Of a DNA stretch of 14,617 nt, positions 5,820 to 14,400 are shown one piece after another. Location of the stretch: the NCBI GenBank assembly GCA_002477955.1, contig DLLE01000015.1, positions 3,132 through 17,748 of the forward strand, given 5' to 3'. The translations under genes were made by a program, and so were the position numbers. Below the pieces are notes generated by a model that was not told the DNA's origin, ran no database searches, and was given only the letters and a program-made list of their open reading frames with translations. Every line of letters begins with the position of its first letter. Position 1 is the stretch's first letter. The stretch comes from Treponema sp. UBA7570 (lineage in GTDB: Bacteria; Spirochaetota; Spirochaetia; Treponematales; Treponemataceae).

Positions 5820-8407
5820 ATTATAAAAAGCTGCCTGTTTACGAACAAAAACAGCTTATTTTAGACCAGCTTGCAAAAAATCAGGTAATTGTAGTTCAGT
5901 CCACAACTGGCTCAGGAAAAACAACACAAATTCCTGTAATTCTTCACGAAGCAGGCTATTCTCAAAACGGAGTAATTGCTGTAACACAGCCACGAAGAAT
6001 TGCCGCCCTTTCGGTAAGCGAATTCATTGCAAAACAGTTAAACACGACTTATCCGGGACTTGTCGGCTACAAAATGCGGTTTGAAGATAAAACTGATTCT
6101 TCAACAAAAATCAAGATAATGACAGATGGAATTTTGCTGCAGGAAATGAAACTTGATCCGTGGATGAGCAAATATTCGGTAATCATGATTGACGAAGCCC
6201 ACGAACGCTCGCTGAACATTGACTTTTGTCTTGGACTTTTAAAGCGAATTCTTGCTGTCAGACCGGATTTTAAGGTTATTATTTCTTCGGCAACAATGAA
6301 TGCGCAGGCTTTTTCAAAATATTTTAACGGCTGCCCGATTGTGACAATTGAAACCCAGGTTTTTCCGGTTACGATGGTTTACGATCCGCCGGCAATAAAA
6401 CCGACAACTTCCACAGAATCAGGCGCTCAGGCAATTTTAAGCAAAATTGAATCGACAATCGGGCGCGTTCTGGACAACCATGAGCCTGGCGACATTTTGA
6501 TTTTTCTTCCCGGCGAAAAAATCATAAAAGACTGCGTGCAAAAACTTTACAACTCAAGTTTCCGCTCAAAAATCCACATTGTGCCGCTTTACGGAAGGCT
6601 TCCTAAAGAAGAGCAGGAAAAAGTTTTTGACTCCGCCCCATTCGGAAAAAAGAAAGTTGTAATTTCAACAAATATCGCCGAAACTTCTGTAACGATAAAT
6701 GGAATAACAACGGTTATAGACTCGGGCTTGGCAAAATTGAATTTTTATAACCCGAAAACCTATACATCATCTCTAATCGAAACTCCGGTAAGCAAGGCAA
6801 GCTGCAACCAAAGACGCGGACGCGCAGGACGAACCTGTTCCGGAACATGCTACCGGCTTTACAAGCGCACAGATTTTGAAAGCAGGAGCGAATACACGAC
6901 AGAAGAAATTTTCCGCACTGACTTGAGCGAAGTTCTTTTGAGAATGAGCGAGCTTGGAATTACGGATTTTGAAAATTTTGACTTTATTTCAAAGCCCGAA
7001 AAAGAAAATATTCTCGGCGCGCTCGAAACACTCAACATGCTCAAAGCACTCAATCCAGACAGGACTCTTTCTTCAATCGGAAAACTCATGGTTGAATTTC
7101 CACTGGAACCGCGTGTAAGCAGAATTTTAGTGGAAAGTATAATGAATTATCCTGACGTGCTTGATGAAAGCGTAATTGCAGCTGCATTCTTAAGCACCCA
7201 GTCGCCTTTTGTTCTTCCTCCTGGAGAAGAAATGGACGCACGGGCAGCGCATCACGCTTTCCGCGACATTCAGGGAGACTTTGTTTCTTACGTAAAACTT
7301 TTTAGACGCTACCAGTCAATGGAAAACAAAACCCGCTTTTGCCAGAACAACTACCTCGACGAAAAAGTGATGAAAGAAATTTCAAGCATTAGAACCCAGC
7401 TCGAAGAAGAAATCAGCGCTCTTGGAATTCCTGTAACTGGCGGAGGCTCGATGGATAACTACCTTTGCTGTATTTCGGCAGGAATGATTCAGTTTGTTTG
7501 CGTGCGCGATGGAAAAGAAAACTACCGTTCATTGACGACCGACCACATTTCAATCCATCCTGGTTCCGGAATGTTCCGCACTTCCCCACTTTTTATTGTT
7601 GCCGGAGAAATTGTAAGAACAAGCCGGATGTTTGCAATGAGCGTAAGTCCTCTTACAAAAGCGCTTCTTGCGAAAATCGATCCGTCTCTCGAAAAAAAAC
7701 TGATGTCAGTCCGTGGAGCAAAAGGAAAATCGCTCACCGGAAACCTTGAATACACAGGTTCAACATTCAGAGAGCAAAAAGGAAAACCTGGACGCGATGA
7801 CAGTTATTTTGGCGGAAAACTGGACAAAAACGAAAAGAAAAAGCGCGATGAAAATTCAATTGGAATCGGAGGAGAACTTTTCGCACTTGAAAAAGTCAAA
7901 GGCAAAAAACAGGCAGTTCTTCCTTACGAAAAATTCAAAGAAGCTCTTCTTTCAGAAAATGACAAAAATAAACTTGCGGCACTTGCAAATCTTCGCGGAA
8001 AACTCGTTCTAAAAGGCGGCTTTGCGCTTACAGGCGAAAAATTTGAACTGATTGCAAAACTTGTCAAAAATTTGAATTTAACTCCTGTAGATGCAAAATC
8101 CTGGCCGAAAAATTTCAACATCACTTTAAATGACGAAAAAGACGGCGAGCTTTTGATTCAAAATTTAAAATACGTTCTGAACCTTACAATGGCAAAATCG
8201 CGGACAAAAGAATTCGGTTTTATAACTCTCTTTAGCGACAGCCGTGGAACATACTGGTTTAAAGTAAGCCGAGGATTTGTCACTGCGCTAAATGAAAGTC
8301 TTGCAGCATTGGAAAATCTTGTTGACGATGCGGGACAAATTTTAAGTGCAGTTCTAAAAGAAAAAGTGAACATGCTTTACAGAATGTTGAACAGTCTGTA
8401 CGAGTAA
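5810..8407 (+). CDS. hrpA: DEAH-box ATP-dependent RNA helicase, HrpA-like
   Basis: 865 residues with a full set of DEAH helicase motifs: I TTGSGKT (G34-T38), Ia TQPRR, II DEAH (128-131), III SAT (160-162), IV-like IFLPGE, V STNIAETSVTI and VI QRRGRAGR (334-341). Winged-helix/ratchet sequence follows (about 375-500), then the OB fold (about 548-630; AGMIQFV, IHPGSGMF, EIVRTSRMF). HrpA proteins act on RNA, and E. coli HrpA has been linked to stalled ribosomes. This protein is much shorter than E. coli HrpA (about 1300 residues). After a Lys-rich linker (640-705) it has a C-terminal segment of about 160 residues I do not recognise. AGGA (5798-5801) precedes ATG 5810, inside the 3' end of the capA-like gene. 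It converges with the HEAT gene 25 nt away. Confidence 0.9.
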   Translation: MAINYKKLPVYEQKQLILDQLAKNQVIVVQSTTGSGKTTQIPVILHEAGYSQNGVIAVTQPRRIAALSVSEFIAKQLNTTYPGLVGYKMRFEDKTDSSTKIKIMTDGILLQEMKLDPWMSKYSVIMIDEAHERSLNIDFCLGLLKRILAVRPDFKVIISSATMNAQAFSKYFNGCPIVTIETQVFPVTMVYDPPAIKPTTSTESGAQAILSKIESTIGRVLDNHEPGDILIFLPGEKIIKDCVQKLYNSSFRSKIHIVPLYGRLPKEEQEKVFDSAPFGKKKVVISTNIAETSVTINGITTVIDSGLAKLNFYNPKTYTSSLIETPVSKASCNQRRGRAGRTCSGTCYRLYKRTDFESRSEYTTEEIFRTDLSEVLLRMSELGITDFENFDFISKPEKENILGALETLNMLKALNPDRTLSSIGKLMVEFPLEPRVSRILVESIMNYPDVLDESVIAAAFLSTQSPFVLPPGEEMDARAAHHAFRDIQGDFVSYVKLFRRYQSMENKTRFCQNNYLDEKVMKEISSIRTQLEEEISALGIPVTGGGSMDNYLCCISAGMIQFVCVRDGKENYRSLTTDHISIHPGSGMFRTSPLFIVAGEIVRTSRMFAMSVSPLTKALLAKIDPSLEKKLMSVRGAKGKSLTGNLEYTGSTFREQKGKPGRDDSYFGGKLDKNEKKKRDENSIGIGGELFALEKVKGKKQAVLPYEKFKEALLSENDKNKLAALANLRGKLVLKGGFALTGEKFELIAKLVKNLNLTPVDAKSWPKNFNITLNDEKDGELLIQNLKYVLNLTMAKSRTKEFGFITLFSDSRGTYWFKVSRGFVTALNESLAALENLVDDAGQILSAVLKEKVNMLYRMLNSLYE

Positions 8408-8432
8408 CGCTTTTTAGCAAAACTTATTGCTC

Positions 8433-10145
8433 TTATTTGGCATTTGCGTTTGGATTGCTCTTTTTTTCAAGTTTTCCTTTCTGCTCTTCGGCAATTTTTT
8501 CAGCTTCTTTGACAGTGCTGTCCGAAGAACCCAAGATTTTCTTTGCTTTTTCGGCATTTGCGTTTTTCTTGAGCGGATTTTTTGCGGATTCGAGAATAAT
8601 CTGCCTTACAACGGGCAAAACATCTGGATAACGGCCTTTTGAATAAATATCAAGCCCGGTTCCCTGAGTGGCAGTGTCCTTTGAATCAAGATAATCCTTG
8701 CAGATAGAAGAAAATTCGTTCCGCTTATATTTTGCAAATTCTTTTCCGAGCGCGTATCGGAGAGGTTTTCTTCTGTCGTCTTTTAGAGTTTCGCGGGCAA
8801 GCGCAATAATCTCGTCAGTGCCGGCATTGTTGTATTCAAGAAGAGCAGCGGCAACACGGCTTTTTGGAGTATCTGCAACTTTTTTGTCCGTAATGAGCTT
8901 GACAAGATAGTCATTCCCTTCTTTTGTGTTTAGGCTGGCAATTGCAGGATAGCACTTTTTTTTGACAGAATCTTCTTTGTCTTTTTCAAGCCGGTAGACA
9001 AGATAAGGAACGGCTTCTTTATAATCATTTTTTTTGCAGGCTTCGATAGCCTCGATCCGAACCGTAACATGAGAGTCGCGTATTGCTTCGATAACAGTTT
9101 TTTTCGCCTCGTCATTTTCCTTAAAATTGGAAAGTCCCTTTACAACTGAACAGCGAAGTTTTGGGTCTGTATCTTCGTAAAGCTTTACAAGAATTTTGAC
9201 AGCCTCTTTTTTTTTCATTGAACCGATCGCTTCTGCCGAATACATTCTTATAAAAGTATTTTCGTCTTCGTCCTGAGCCATTTCTACAAGCTTATCGTAA
9301 GTTTCTACGGCCTTGATTTTTCCAAGAACTTTTACAAGCTGCTGCCGCTGAGCAAGCGATAAATCTTCGCGTTCCAAATATTCTGACAAAAAAACAGCCT
9401 CTTTTGAGCCGCCGATTTCGCCAAGAGTCGTAAGCGCGTCCGTAAAATAGTTTTCATCTTCGCTTTCTACGAGTTTAAGAACAGCCGGAAGAGCTTCTTT
9501 TGTTTTTACCGACTGAATATACTTAAAAACCGCATCTACAGTCGATTTTTTTTGCTCATAAGGATCGTCAAGAATTTCGAGCGCAAAATTTTCAAGGCAA
9601 GGGTCTTTGAGCTTTGTAAAATACTCGAGAATTTTTTCGCGGACAGCAATATTTTTTGTAACGTAAAATAAATCGTAAACTTCATCGACAAAGCGGACAT
9701 CTTCATTTTTAACAAAATCATTCAGAAGCTCGATAATATCATCTTCCATTCCAAATTTTAAAGTGTCGGCGTTTTCTTTTCTTGTGTCCGGAAATTCCTC
9801 GTCAAGTTCCGCAATTTTTTCCGCATTCTGCTTTTGAGGCCGTTTTTTTGGAATTTTTACGGAAACCTCTTCCGCTTCTTCATCATCAACGTCAGAATTT
9901 TCTTCGGAAGGATTATCGTTTTCTTGATTTTCGGCTTCTGCTACAACTTCGATATTTTCTTTATTTTCGGTTTGTGGAGAATTTTCGGTTTCTGTCTGAG
10001 TTTCCGAATTTGCCGACGTTTCAGCTTCCGGCGGATTCTGCGACTGAACTGTTTTTTCAGAAGCAGAAACAACTTCCGCGGTTTGTCCGAAAAACTGCAA
10101 TTTTAGAAAACAAAATGCCGTCAAAACCAAAATATTTTTTTTCAT
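8433..10145 (-). CDS. secreted HEAT-repeat protein with acidic N-terminal region
   Basis: 570 residues. The signal peptide is at 1-20 (KKNILVLTAF..FFGQ). Residues about 24-95 are a Glu/Asn/Ser-rich acidic low-complexity stretch, followed by a short basic patch (about 97-106, KIPKKRPQKQ). From about 130 to 500 there are repeated helix pairs of about 30-35 residues of the HEAT/PBS-lyase type: KEALPAVLKLVESEDE..ALTTLGEIG, TYDKLVEMAQDEDE..SAEAIGSM and KEAVPYLVYRLEKDKED. The last ~30 residues are Lys/Glu/Asn-rich. This is probably a periplasmic or surface protein-binding solenoid with no catalytic motif. It is the last gene of the dut-lptF-lptG-tgt unit, 17 nt after tgt; GGAAG lies five bases before ATG 10145. 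Its partner is not identifiable from sequence. Confidence 0.85.
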   Translation of the reverse strand: MKKNILVLTAFCFLKLQFFGQTAEVVSASEKTVQSQNPPEAETSANSETQTETENSPQTENKENIEVVAEAENQENDNPSEENSDVDDEEAEEVSVKIPKKRPQKQNAEKIAELDEEFPDTRKENADTLKFGMEDDIIELLNDFVKNEDVRFVDEVYDLFYVTKNIAVREKILEYFTKLKDPCLENFALEILDDPYEQKKSTVDAVFKYIQSVKTKEALPAVLKLVESEDENYFTDALTTLGEIGGSKEAVFLSEYLEREDLSLAQRQQLVKVLGKIKAVETYDKLVEMAQDEDENTFIRMYSAEAIGSMKKKEAVKILVKLYEDTDPKLRCSVVKGLSNFKENDEAKKTVIEAIRDSHVTVRIEAIEACKKNDYKEAVPYLVYRLEKDKEDSVKKKCYPAIASLNTKEGNDYLVKLITDKKVADTPKSRVAAALLEYNNAGTDEIIALARETLKDDRRKPLRYALGKEFAKYKRNEFSSICKDYLDSKDTATQGTGLDIYSKGRYPDVLPVVRQIILESAKNPLKKNANAEKAKKILGSSDSTVKEAEKIAEEQKGKLEKKSNPNANAK

Positions 10146-10162
10146 AAAAACTTCCGCAAAAT

Positions 10163-11302
10163 TTATTTTATATTTCCAGCGTGATACCGTTTTAAAAAGT
10201 CCGTTCTATATTTTTCAAAGCGGTTTTCTTCAATCGCAAGGCGAATTTCTTTCATCATATTATGCAAAAAATACAAGTTGTGGTAACTTGCCAGCATGCT
10301 GCTCAAAATTTCCTGTTCCTTAAAAAGATGACGAAGATAACTTCTTGAATAATTGCGGCAGACTTTACAATTGCATTCGCTGTCAACAGGTCCAAAATCG
10401 TGAATAAAACGCTCCTGTTTAATCGAAAGTTTTCCGTCATGAGTAAAATATGAACCGTTGCGCGCATTTCTCGTAGGCAAAACGCAGTCAAACATATCAA
10501 TTCCGCTGTGAACGGCATCCAAAATGTAGTCCGGAGTTCCAATTCCCATAACGTATTTTGCTTTTTCCTTTGGAAGATGACTGACCGTAAAATCCAGCAT
10601 AGAAGCAAAAACTTCCGCAGGCTCGCCTACACTCAAACCGCCGATTGCAATTGCCGGCATTTCCATCGAAGTTACAAATTCTGCAGAACGGATTCTTAAA
10701 TCTTCAAAAAAGTTTCCCTGAACGATTGGCAGAAGAATTCCTTTATAACCTTCGTCCTGTTTTTTTAACCATTCAGATTTTGCGCGCTTTAACCAGTTTT
10801 CTGTTATTTCGAGCGAATGAAGGGCTTCTTTTTTATCAATTCCCCAGCCAGAACAAACGTCAAGCTGCATCTGAATATCCGAATTGAACTGAGCCTGAAC
10901 GTCCACAATTTTTTCTGGAGTAAAAAGATGCCGGCTTCCGTCAATATTTGAAGCAAACATTGCTCCTTCTTCCGTTATTTTGCGCAGTTTTGAAAGGCTC
11001 CATACCTGAAAACCACCAGAATCTGTAAGAAAATTTTTTTTCCAGCCGGAAAATCCATGCAGACCGCCAGCTTCCTCGATCACATCGCTTCCAGGCCTTA
11101 AATAAAGATGATAAGTATTTGCGAGAATAATTTCAAAGCCGATTTCGTCCAAATCATCTTTTGTAAGAGCCTTTACAGTCGCGTTTGTTCCAACAGGCAT
11201 AAAAACCGGAGTCTGAACGTCGCCGTGCGGCAGGTGCAATGTTCCGGTACGTGCTTTTCCGTCAGAAGACTCGTGTTTAATGTCAAAAATATCCATCATC
11301 AT
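10163..11302 (-). CDS. tgt: queuine tRNA-ribosyltransferase (tRNA-guanine transglycosylase)
   Basis: 379 residues, the usual bacterial Tgt length. It replaces guanine 34 of GUN-anticodon tRNAs (Asp, Asn, His, Tyr) with preQ1 in queuosine synthesis. Seen: TDSGGFQ (general acid/base D94), CSGWG, the substrate loop AIGGLSVGE, nucleophile D272 in MFDCVLPTRN, and the zinc site C310-x-C312-x2-C315 with H341 (SYHNL), spaced as in E. coli Tgt. Three consecutive ATGs open the frame (11302, 11299, 11296). AAGGA at 11311-11307 sits 4, 7 and 10 nt before them, so the second ATG has the most usual spacing and the protein may start there. Located between the lptG-like and HEAT genes, with 23- and 17-nt gaps. 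No queuosine biosynthesis gene is in view. Confidence 0.97.
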   Translation of the reverse strand: MMMDIFDIKHESSDGKARTGTLHLPHGDVQTPVFMPVGTNATVKALTKDDLDEIGFEIILANTYHLYLRPGSDVIEEAGGLHGFSGWKKNFLTDSGGFQVWSLSKLRKITEEGAMFASNIDGSRHLFTPEKIVDVQAQFNSDIQMQLDVCSGWGIDKKEALHSLEITENWLKRAKSEWLKKQDEGYKGILLPIVQGNFFEDLRIRSAEFVTSMEMPAIAIGGLSVGEPAEVFASMLDFTVSHLPKEKAKYVMGIGTPDYILDAVHSGIDMFDCVLPTRNARNGSYFTHDGKLSIKQERFIHDFGPVDSECNCKVCRNYSRSYLRHLFKEQEILSSMLASYHNLYFLHNMMKEIRLAIEENRFEKYRTDFLKRYHAGNIK

Positions 11303-11325
11303 TTTATCCTTAAGAAATCATTTTT

Positions 11326-12396
11326 CTACGTTCTCGCATATTTTAGAAGAACCAGACTTACAACGACAAACAGAAAAACCGGCAGCCAGGCTCCAAGGAA
11401 CGGAGAAAGAACTCCAAATTTTGCCATAAGCATTGTAACCATCTGAAAAACGTAGTAGATTACCGCCGCAGAAATGCAGCTGGCAAGGCTTATTAGCATT
11501 ACATTTTTTCTTGTTTTTCCGCTCAAACCAATCGACAAAAATACTACAATAAAAAGAATGAATGGAAAAGCATATTTTTTGTAATAGACGCTCAAAGGCT
11601 CGTTATAAGGAAGCCCCACTCTTTTTAAGTGGGCAATGTATTCTTTTGACTCGCGGGTATCTACGGTTTCGACAGAAGTTGTGTTGTTTCTAAAAGTTTC
11701 AGGAATTTCAGTTAGCAGCGCAAGAGTAGCGGAATCAACCTCCGAAGAAACCAAATTTCCGTCAGAAAATGTGTATTTTGTAGAACCGTTGAGTTTCCAA
11801 TGATCGTCCATCCAAAGCGCGGAATCGGCGCGGACAACGCAGTTTAAAGATTTATCTTCGTTTCTGATTACAATATAAAGCGCATAAAGGCGCATTGCCG
11901 AGTTGTCATAAAAATCCGCCTTATAAACGACATTTCCCTGATCGGACATGACGACGATTTTGTCATTATTAAGGCTTTTTTCGCGGTTTAAGACAATTTC
12001 CTGAAGTTCAACCTTTTTTGCAAACGTTGGAACAACAACTTTATCCTCAAAATAAAAAAGTCCAAAACTTAAGATAAATGCAAAAACCAAAAGCGGAGCT
12101 GTAAATTTTATGAGCGGAACTCCGGAGGCAAAAACCGCAACAAGTTCATTATTCGCATAAAAATCCGACAAAGTATAAGAAACTGCAAAAAGAATCGAAA
12201 GCGGCGCCGAATACCAAAGAGACTTAGGAAAATACAAAAGCATTATCTGAAAAACAGTCTTTGCCGGAACACCATTTGAAATAAAATTCCAAAGATTCAT
12301 AAAAAGATCTACGAGAACTAAAACAAAGGCAAAAAAACAAAGCGAACCGACAAAAAGAGGCACAAATTTTTTTAAAATATATTTTACAAGTGTCAT
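11326..12396 (-). CDS. lptG: LptF/LptG-family permease, LptG-like
   Basis: 356 residues of the YjgP/YjgQ family. Three N-terminal membrane helices (about 11-34, 48-75 and 97-118) include the cytoplasmic coupling segment NNELVAVFASGVP (82-94), which in this family contacts the LptB ATPase. A periplasmic beta-rich domain (about 119-255) is followed by three C-terminal helices. With LptF and LptB it forms the inner-membrane ABC extractor that drives LPS or related glycolipid across the envelope. Many treponemes lack classical LPS, so the cargo may be another lipid. I chose ATG 12396, preceded by AGGAA at 12407-12403; an in-frame ATG at 12483 would overlap the upstream gene and add a non-family N-terminus. 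The LptG rather than LptF call rests on order and the N-terminal match. Confidence 0.85.
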   Translation of the reverse strand: MTLVKYILKKFVPLFVGSLCFFAFVLVLVDLFMNLWNFISNGVPAKTVFQIMLLYFPKSLWYSAPLSILFAVSYTLSDFYANNELVAVFASGVPLIKFTAPLLVFAFILSFGLFYFEDKVVVPTFAKKVELQEIVLNREKSLNNDKIVVMSDQGNVVYKADFYDNSAMRLYALYIVIRNEDKSLNCVVRADSALWMDDHWKLNGSTKYTFSDGNLVSSEVDSATLALLTEIPETFRNNTTSVETVDTRESKEYIAHLKRVGLPYNEPLSVYYKKYAFPFILFIVVFLSIGLSGKTRKNVMLISLASCISAAVIYYVFQMVTMLMAKFGVLSPFLGAWLPVFLFVVVSLVLLKYART

Positions 12397-12416
12397 TTTT
12401 AATTCCTGTTTTAATT

Positions 12417-13871
12417 CTATTTGCCAATCAATTTTATATAGAAGAATCCGCCTGCAATCGTTATTGCAAGATTTGGCGCCCACATTACTACAAAACCATT
12501 TAAACCGCCACGGTTGCCAAAAATCTGTCCCAAAATCATCATTGTCCAGTACAAAACGCAGATTACGATTCCGACTATAAGTCCGATTGTCTGGCCGTTG
12601 TGTTTGCCAAAAAGAAGCGCGAGCGGAAGCGCCAAAAAAGCAAAAAAAATCGAACCAAAGGGCAACGAAAATTTTTTATTGTATTCAAGCTTGTAGGAAT
12701 TCAACTTTTTTTTAGAAAACTCTTCTGATTCTTCCATTTGCTTTATTTTTTTATGCAAGTCGTAAGACGTCATTTCGCGAGGACTTACCCTGTTTGAAGT
12801 TGCAGAAATTGATGATTCGAAAACATTTAAATTCATCTTTTGCGAGGAAAGCACATCAAAATTTCCACGTTTTTCTTTGTCAAAAAGAAGAACCGTTGCA
12901 TTGTTCATTTCCAGCGTCATAAGAACTCCGGAATCTTTTGCCTTTTTTACAACTGAATCGTCCGCAACAATTATGCGCTGCTGTCCGTCTGCTCCTGTAT
13001 CAAAAAAAATCAAATCGCTTACTTGATCATTTACGACGTTTCCGATTACAAGAGTTTTGTCGACAGTTTTTTTTATTGAATTAGGTTCAAGCTCAACAGA
13101 CGGATTTGAAGACAAAATCGAACGGTACAGCCGGTTGTACTTGATTGTTCCAAGCGGTAAAAGATAGTCGTTTACAAAAAATGAGCCAAGCGAAATTACC
13201 GCTCCAAGAATAATTACCGGCATTAAAATCGTTCTGTAGCTTTGACCGGAAGCACGGAAAATAAGAATTTCATTTTCAGAAACAAGCCTTCCAAGGCACA
13301 TCAAAAAACCAACGAGAGTTGCAAAAGGCGCAGACTGTGCAATAATTGAAGGAAGAGCGTAAGCCATGAGTCGCATAACATCCCAAAGCGGCACTTTTTT
13401 TTCAAGAATTTTTTGAATTACGAGCAAAATCTGGTTTACAAAAAATATAAAAAAGAAGAACAGAAAGGCGACAAAAAAATACAAAAAAAGCTCTTTTAAA
13501 AGATAGCGATAAAAAACATGACGGTTTATGCCTGATTTTTCCTGCATTGCCTCGTCAAGAAAATTTGCCGTTTTATAGCAATGCAAAAAACGCATAAAAA
13601 CTGCGGCGCGGTGAAAAATCGAATTTAAAAGATTAAATTTCGCCCAAAAAGGCTTGAATTTATTTTTATAAAACCAGCGGATTTTTCTGCTAAGCCTGCT
13701 TTTTGAAGCAATCCGCCAATAATAATAGCCAAGAGATTCAATATGCAGAACGCTTTTTTTTGCTTTTGAGCCGTTGAGTTTTGAGGAAATTTTACTTTTA
13801 AACTGAATCCAGCCTTTCCGAAAAAAATCCACGGTTCGGGTTATAAAGGCTTCGATTTTATCGAATTTCAT
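12417..13871 (-). CDS. lptF: LptF/LptG-family permease, LptF-like, with basic N-terminal extension
   Basis: 484 residues. The YjgP/YjgQ core starts near residue 115 (INRHVFYRYLLKELF): helix 1 at about 127-153, helices 2 and 3 at about 165-195 and 213-235, coupling segment ENEILIFRASGQS, a periplasmic domain, and three C-terminal helices from about 405. Typical family members begin a few residues before helix 1. Here about 115 residues rich in Lys, Arg, Phe and Trp precede it, presumably cytoplasmic. ATG 13871 lies 8 nt after the dut stop, and GGAAAG from the end of dut could serve as Shine-Dalgarno, though 11 nt away. Met109 (13547) is an alternative, but its spacing to GAGG is too tight and it would leave an unexplained ~330-nt open gap. 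Acts with the LptG-like protein. Confidence 0.85.
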   Translation of the reverse strand: MKFDKIEAFITRTVDFFRKGWIQFKSKISSKLNGSKAKKSVLHIESLGYYYWRIASKSRLSRKIRWFYKNKFKPFWAKFNLLNSIFHRAAVFMRFLHCYKTANFLDEAMQEKSGINRHVFYRYLLKELFLYFFVAFLFFFFIFFVNQILLVIQKILEKKVPLWDVMRLMAYALPSIIAQSAPFATLVGFLMCLGRLVSENEILIFRASGQSYRTILMPVIILGAVISLGSFFVNDYLLPLGTIKYNRLYRSILSSNPSVELEPNSIKKTVDKTLVIGNVVNDQVSDLIFFDTGADGQQRIIVADDSVVKKAKDSGVLMTLEMNNATVLLFDKEKRGNFDVLSSQKMNLNVFESSISATSNRVSPREMTSYDLHKKIKQMEESEEFSKKKLNSYKLEYNKKFSLPFGSIFFAFLALPLALLFGKHNGQTIGLIVGIVICVLYWTMMILGQIFGNRGGLNGFVVMWAPNLAITIAGGFFYIKLIGK

Positions 13872-13879
13872 TAAAGAAT

Positions 13880-14326
13880 TTACTTTCCGGTGTGACCAAA
13901 GCCACCGCTTCCGCGTTCTGTTTCGTCCAAAAACTCAGCGGTTTCAAAAACGCCCTGAGTAACAGGAGCAACAATCATCTGTGCAATTCTGTCGCCGTCA
14001 GAAATTACAAAATCCTCGCTTCCAAGGTTGATTAAAATTACTTTTACTTCGCCACGATAATCGCTGTCAATAGTTCCTGGAGTATTAAGACAGGTAATTC
14101 CGTTTTTAGCGGCAAGTCCTGAACGAGGCCTGATTTGAACTTCAAAACCTTCTGGAATCGCCATTTTAATTCCAGTTGGAACCATAAACCGCTGCATAGG
14201 TTTGATTACAATTTTTGAGCCGTCAGGAATAAAAGCGCAGATGTCTGCTCCAGCAGAACCTGATGTCTGATAAGAAGGAAGTTTTACGCCTTTTTCGGCA
14301 AGAATTTTTATTTTGCAAGTGTTCAT
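13880..14326 (-). CDS. dut: dUTP diphosphatase (trimeric dUTPase)
   Basis: 148 residues, the normal size for the homotrimeric family. It hydrolyses dUTP to dUMP and pyrophosphate, supplying dUMP for thymidylate synthesis and limiting uracil in DNA. All five motifs are present in order: I AGADICA (25-31), II RPRSGLA (66-72), III GTIDSDYRGE (84-93, with the water-activating Asp at 87), IV GDRIAQMI (111-118) and V RGSGGFGHTG (138-147), the flexible lid. GGAG at 14335-14332 sits five bases before ATG 14326. First gene of the minus-strand unit dut-lptF-lptG-tgt-HEAT, with a TATAAT promoter just upstream. Confidence 0.98.
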   Translation of the reverse strand: MNTCKIKILAEKGVKLPSYQTSGSAGADICAFIPDGSKIVIKPMQRFMVPTGIKMAIPEGFEVQIRPRSGLAAKNGITCLNTPGTIDSDYRGEVKVILINLGSEDFVISDGDRIAQMIVAPVTQGVFETAEFLDETERGSGGFGHTGK

Positions 14327-14354
14327 ATTTTCTCCAATTTTAAAACTGATTTAG

Positions 14355-14383
14355 ATTATACAGAAAAAACAGAGAATTATAAA
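14355..14383 (-). promoter_or_regulatory. dut operon promoter
   Basis: Minus strand: TTTATA (14383-14378), a 17-nt spacer and a perfect TATAAT (14360-14355). The predicted start near 14348 leaves a leader of about 21 nt containing the GGAG ribosome site, a conventional arrangement that contrasts with the 4500-4620 region. It probably drives all five genes down to 8433, since the inner gaps are only 8-23 nt. Confidence 0.65.
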
Positions 14384-14400
14384 CCACCAGTCAAAAAATC

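Noticed and set aside
8405..8437. Possible terminator between the convergent helicase and HEAT genes (AGCAA/TTGCT stem, 8416-8431)
   Set aside because: The stem is only five AT-rich pairs and neither side has a real T-run directly after it; the gap is 25 nt. Too weak to call.
12397..12483. Longer start of the LptG-like permease at ATG 12483
   Set aside because: The added residues are the lptF 3' end in another frame; AGGAA before 12396 and the family N-terminus support the shorter protein.
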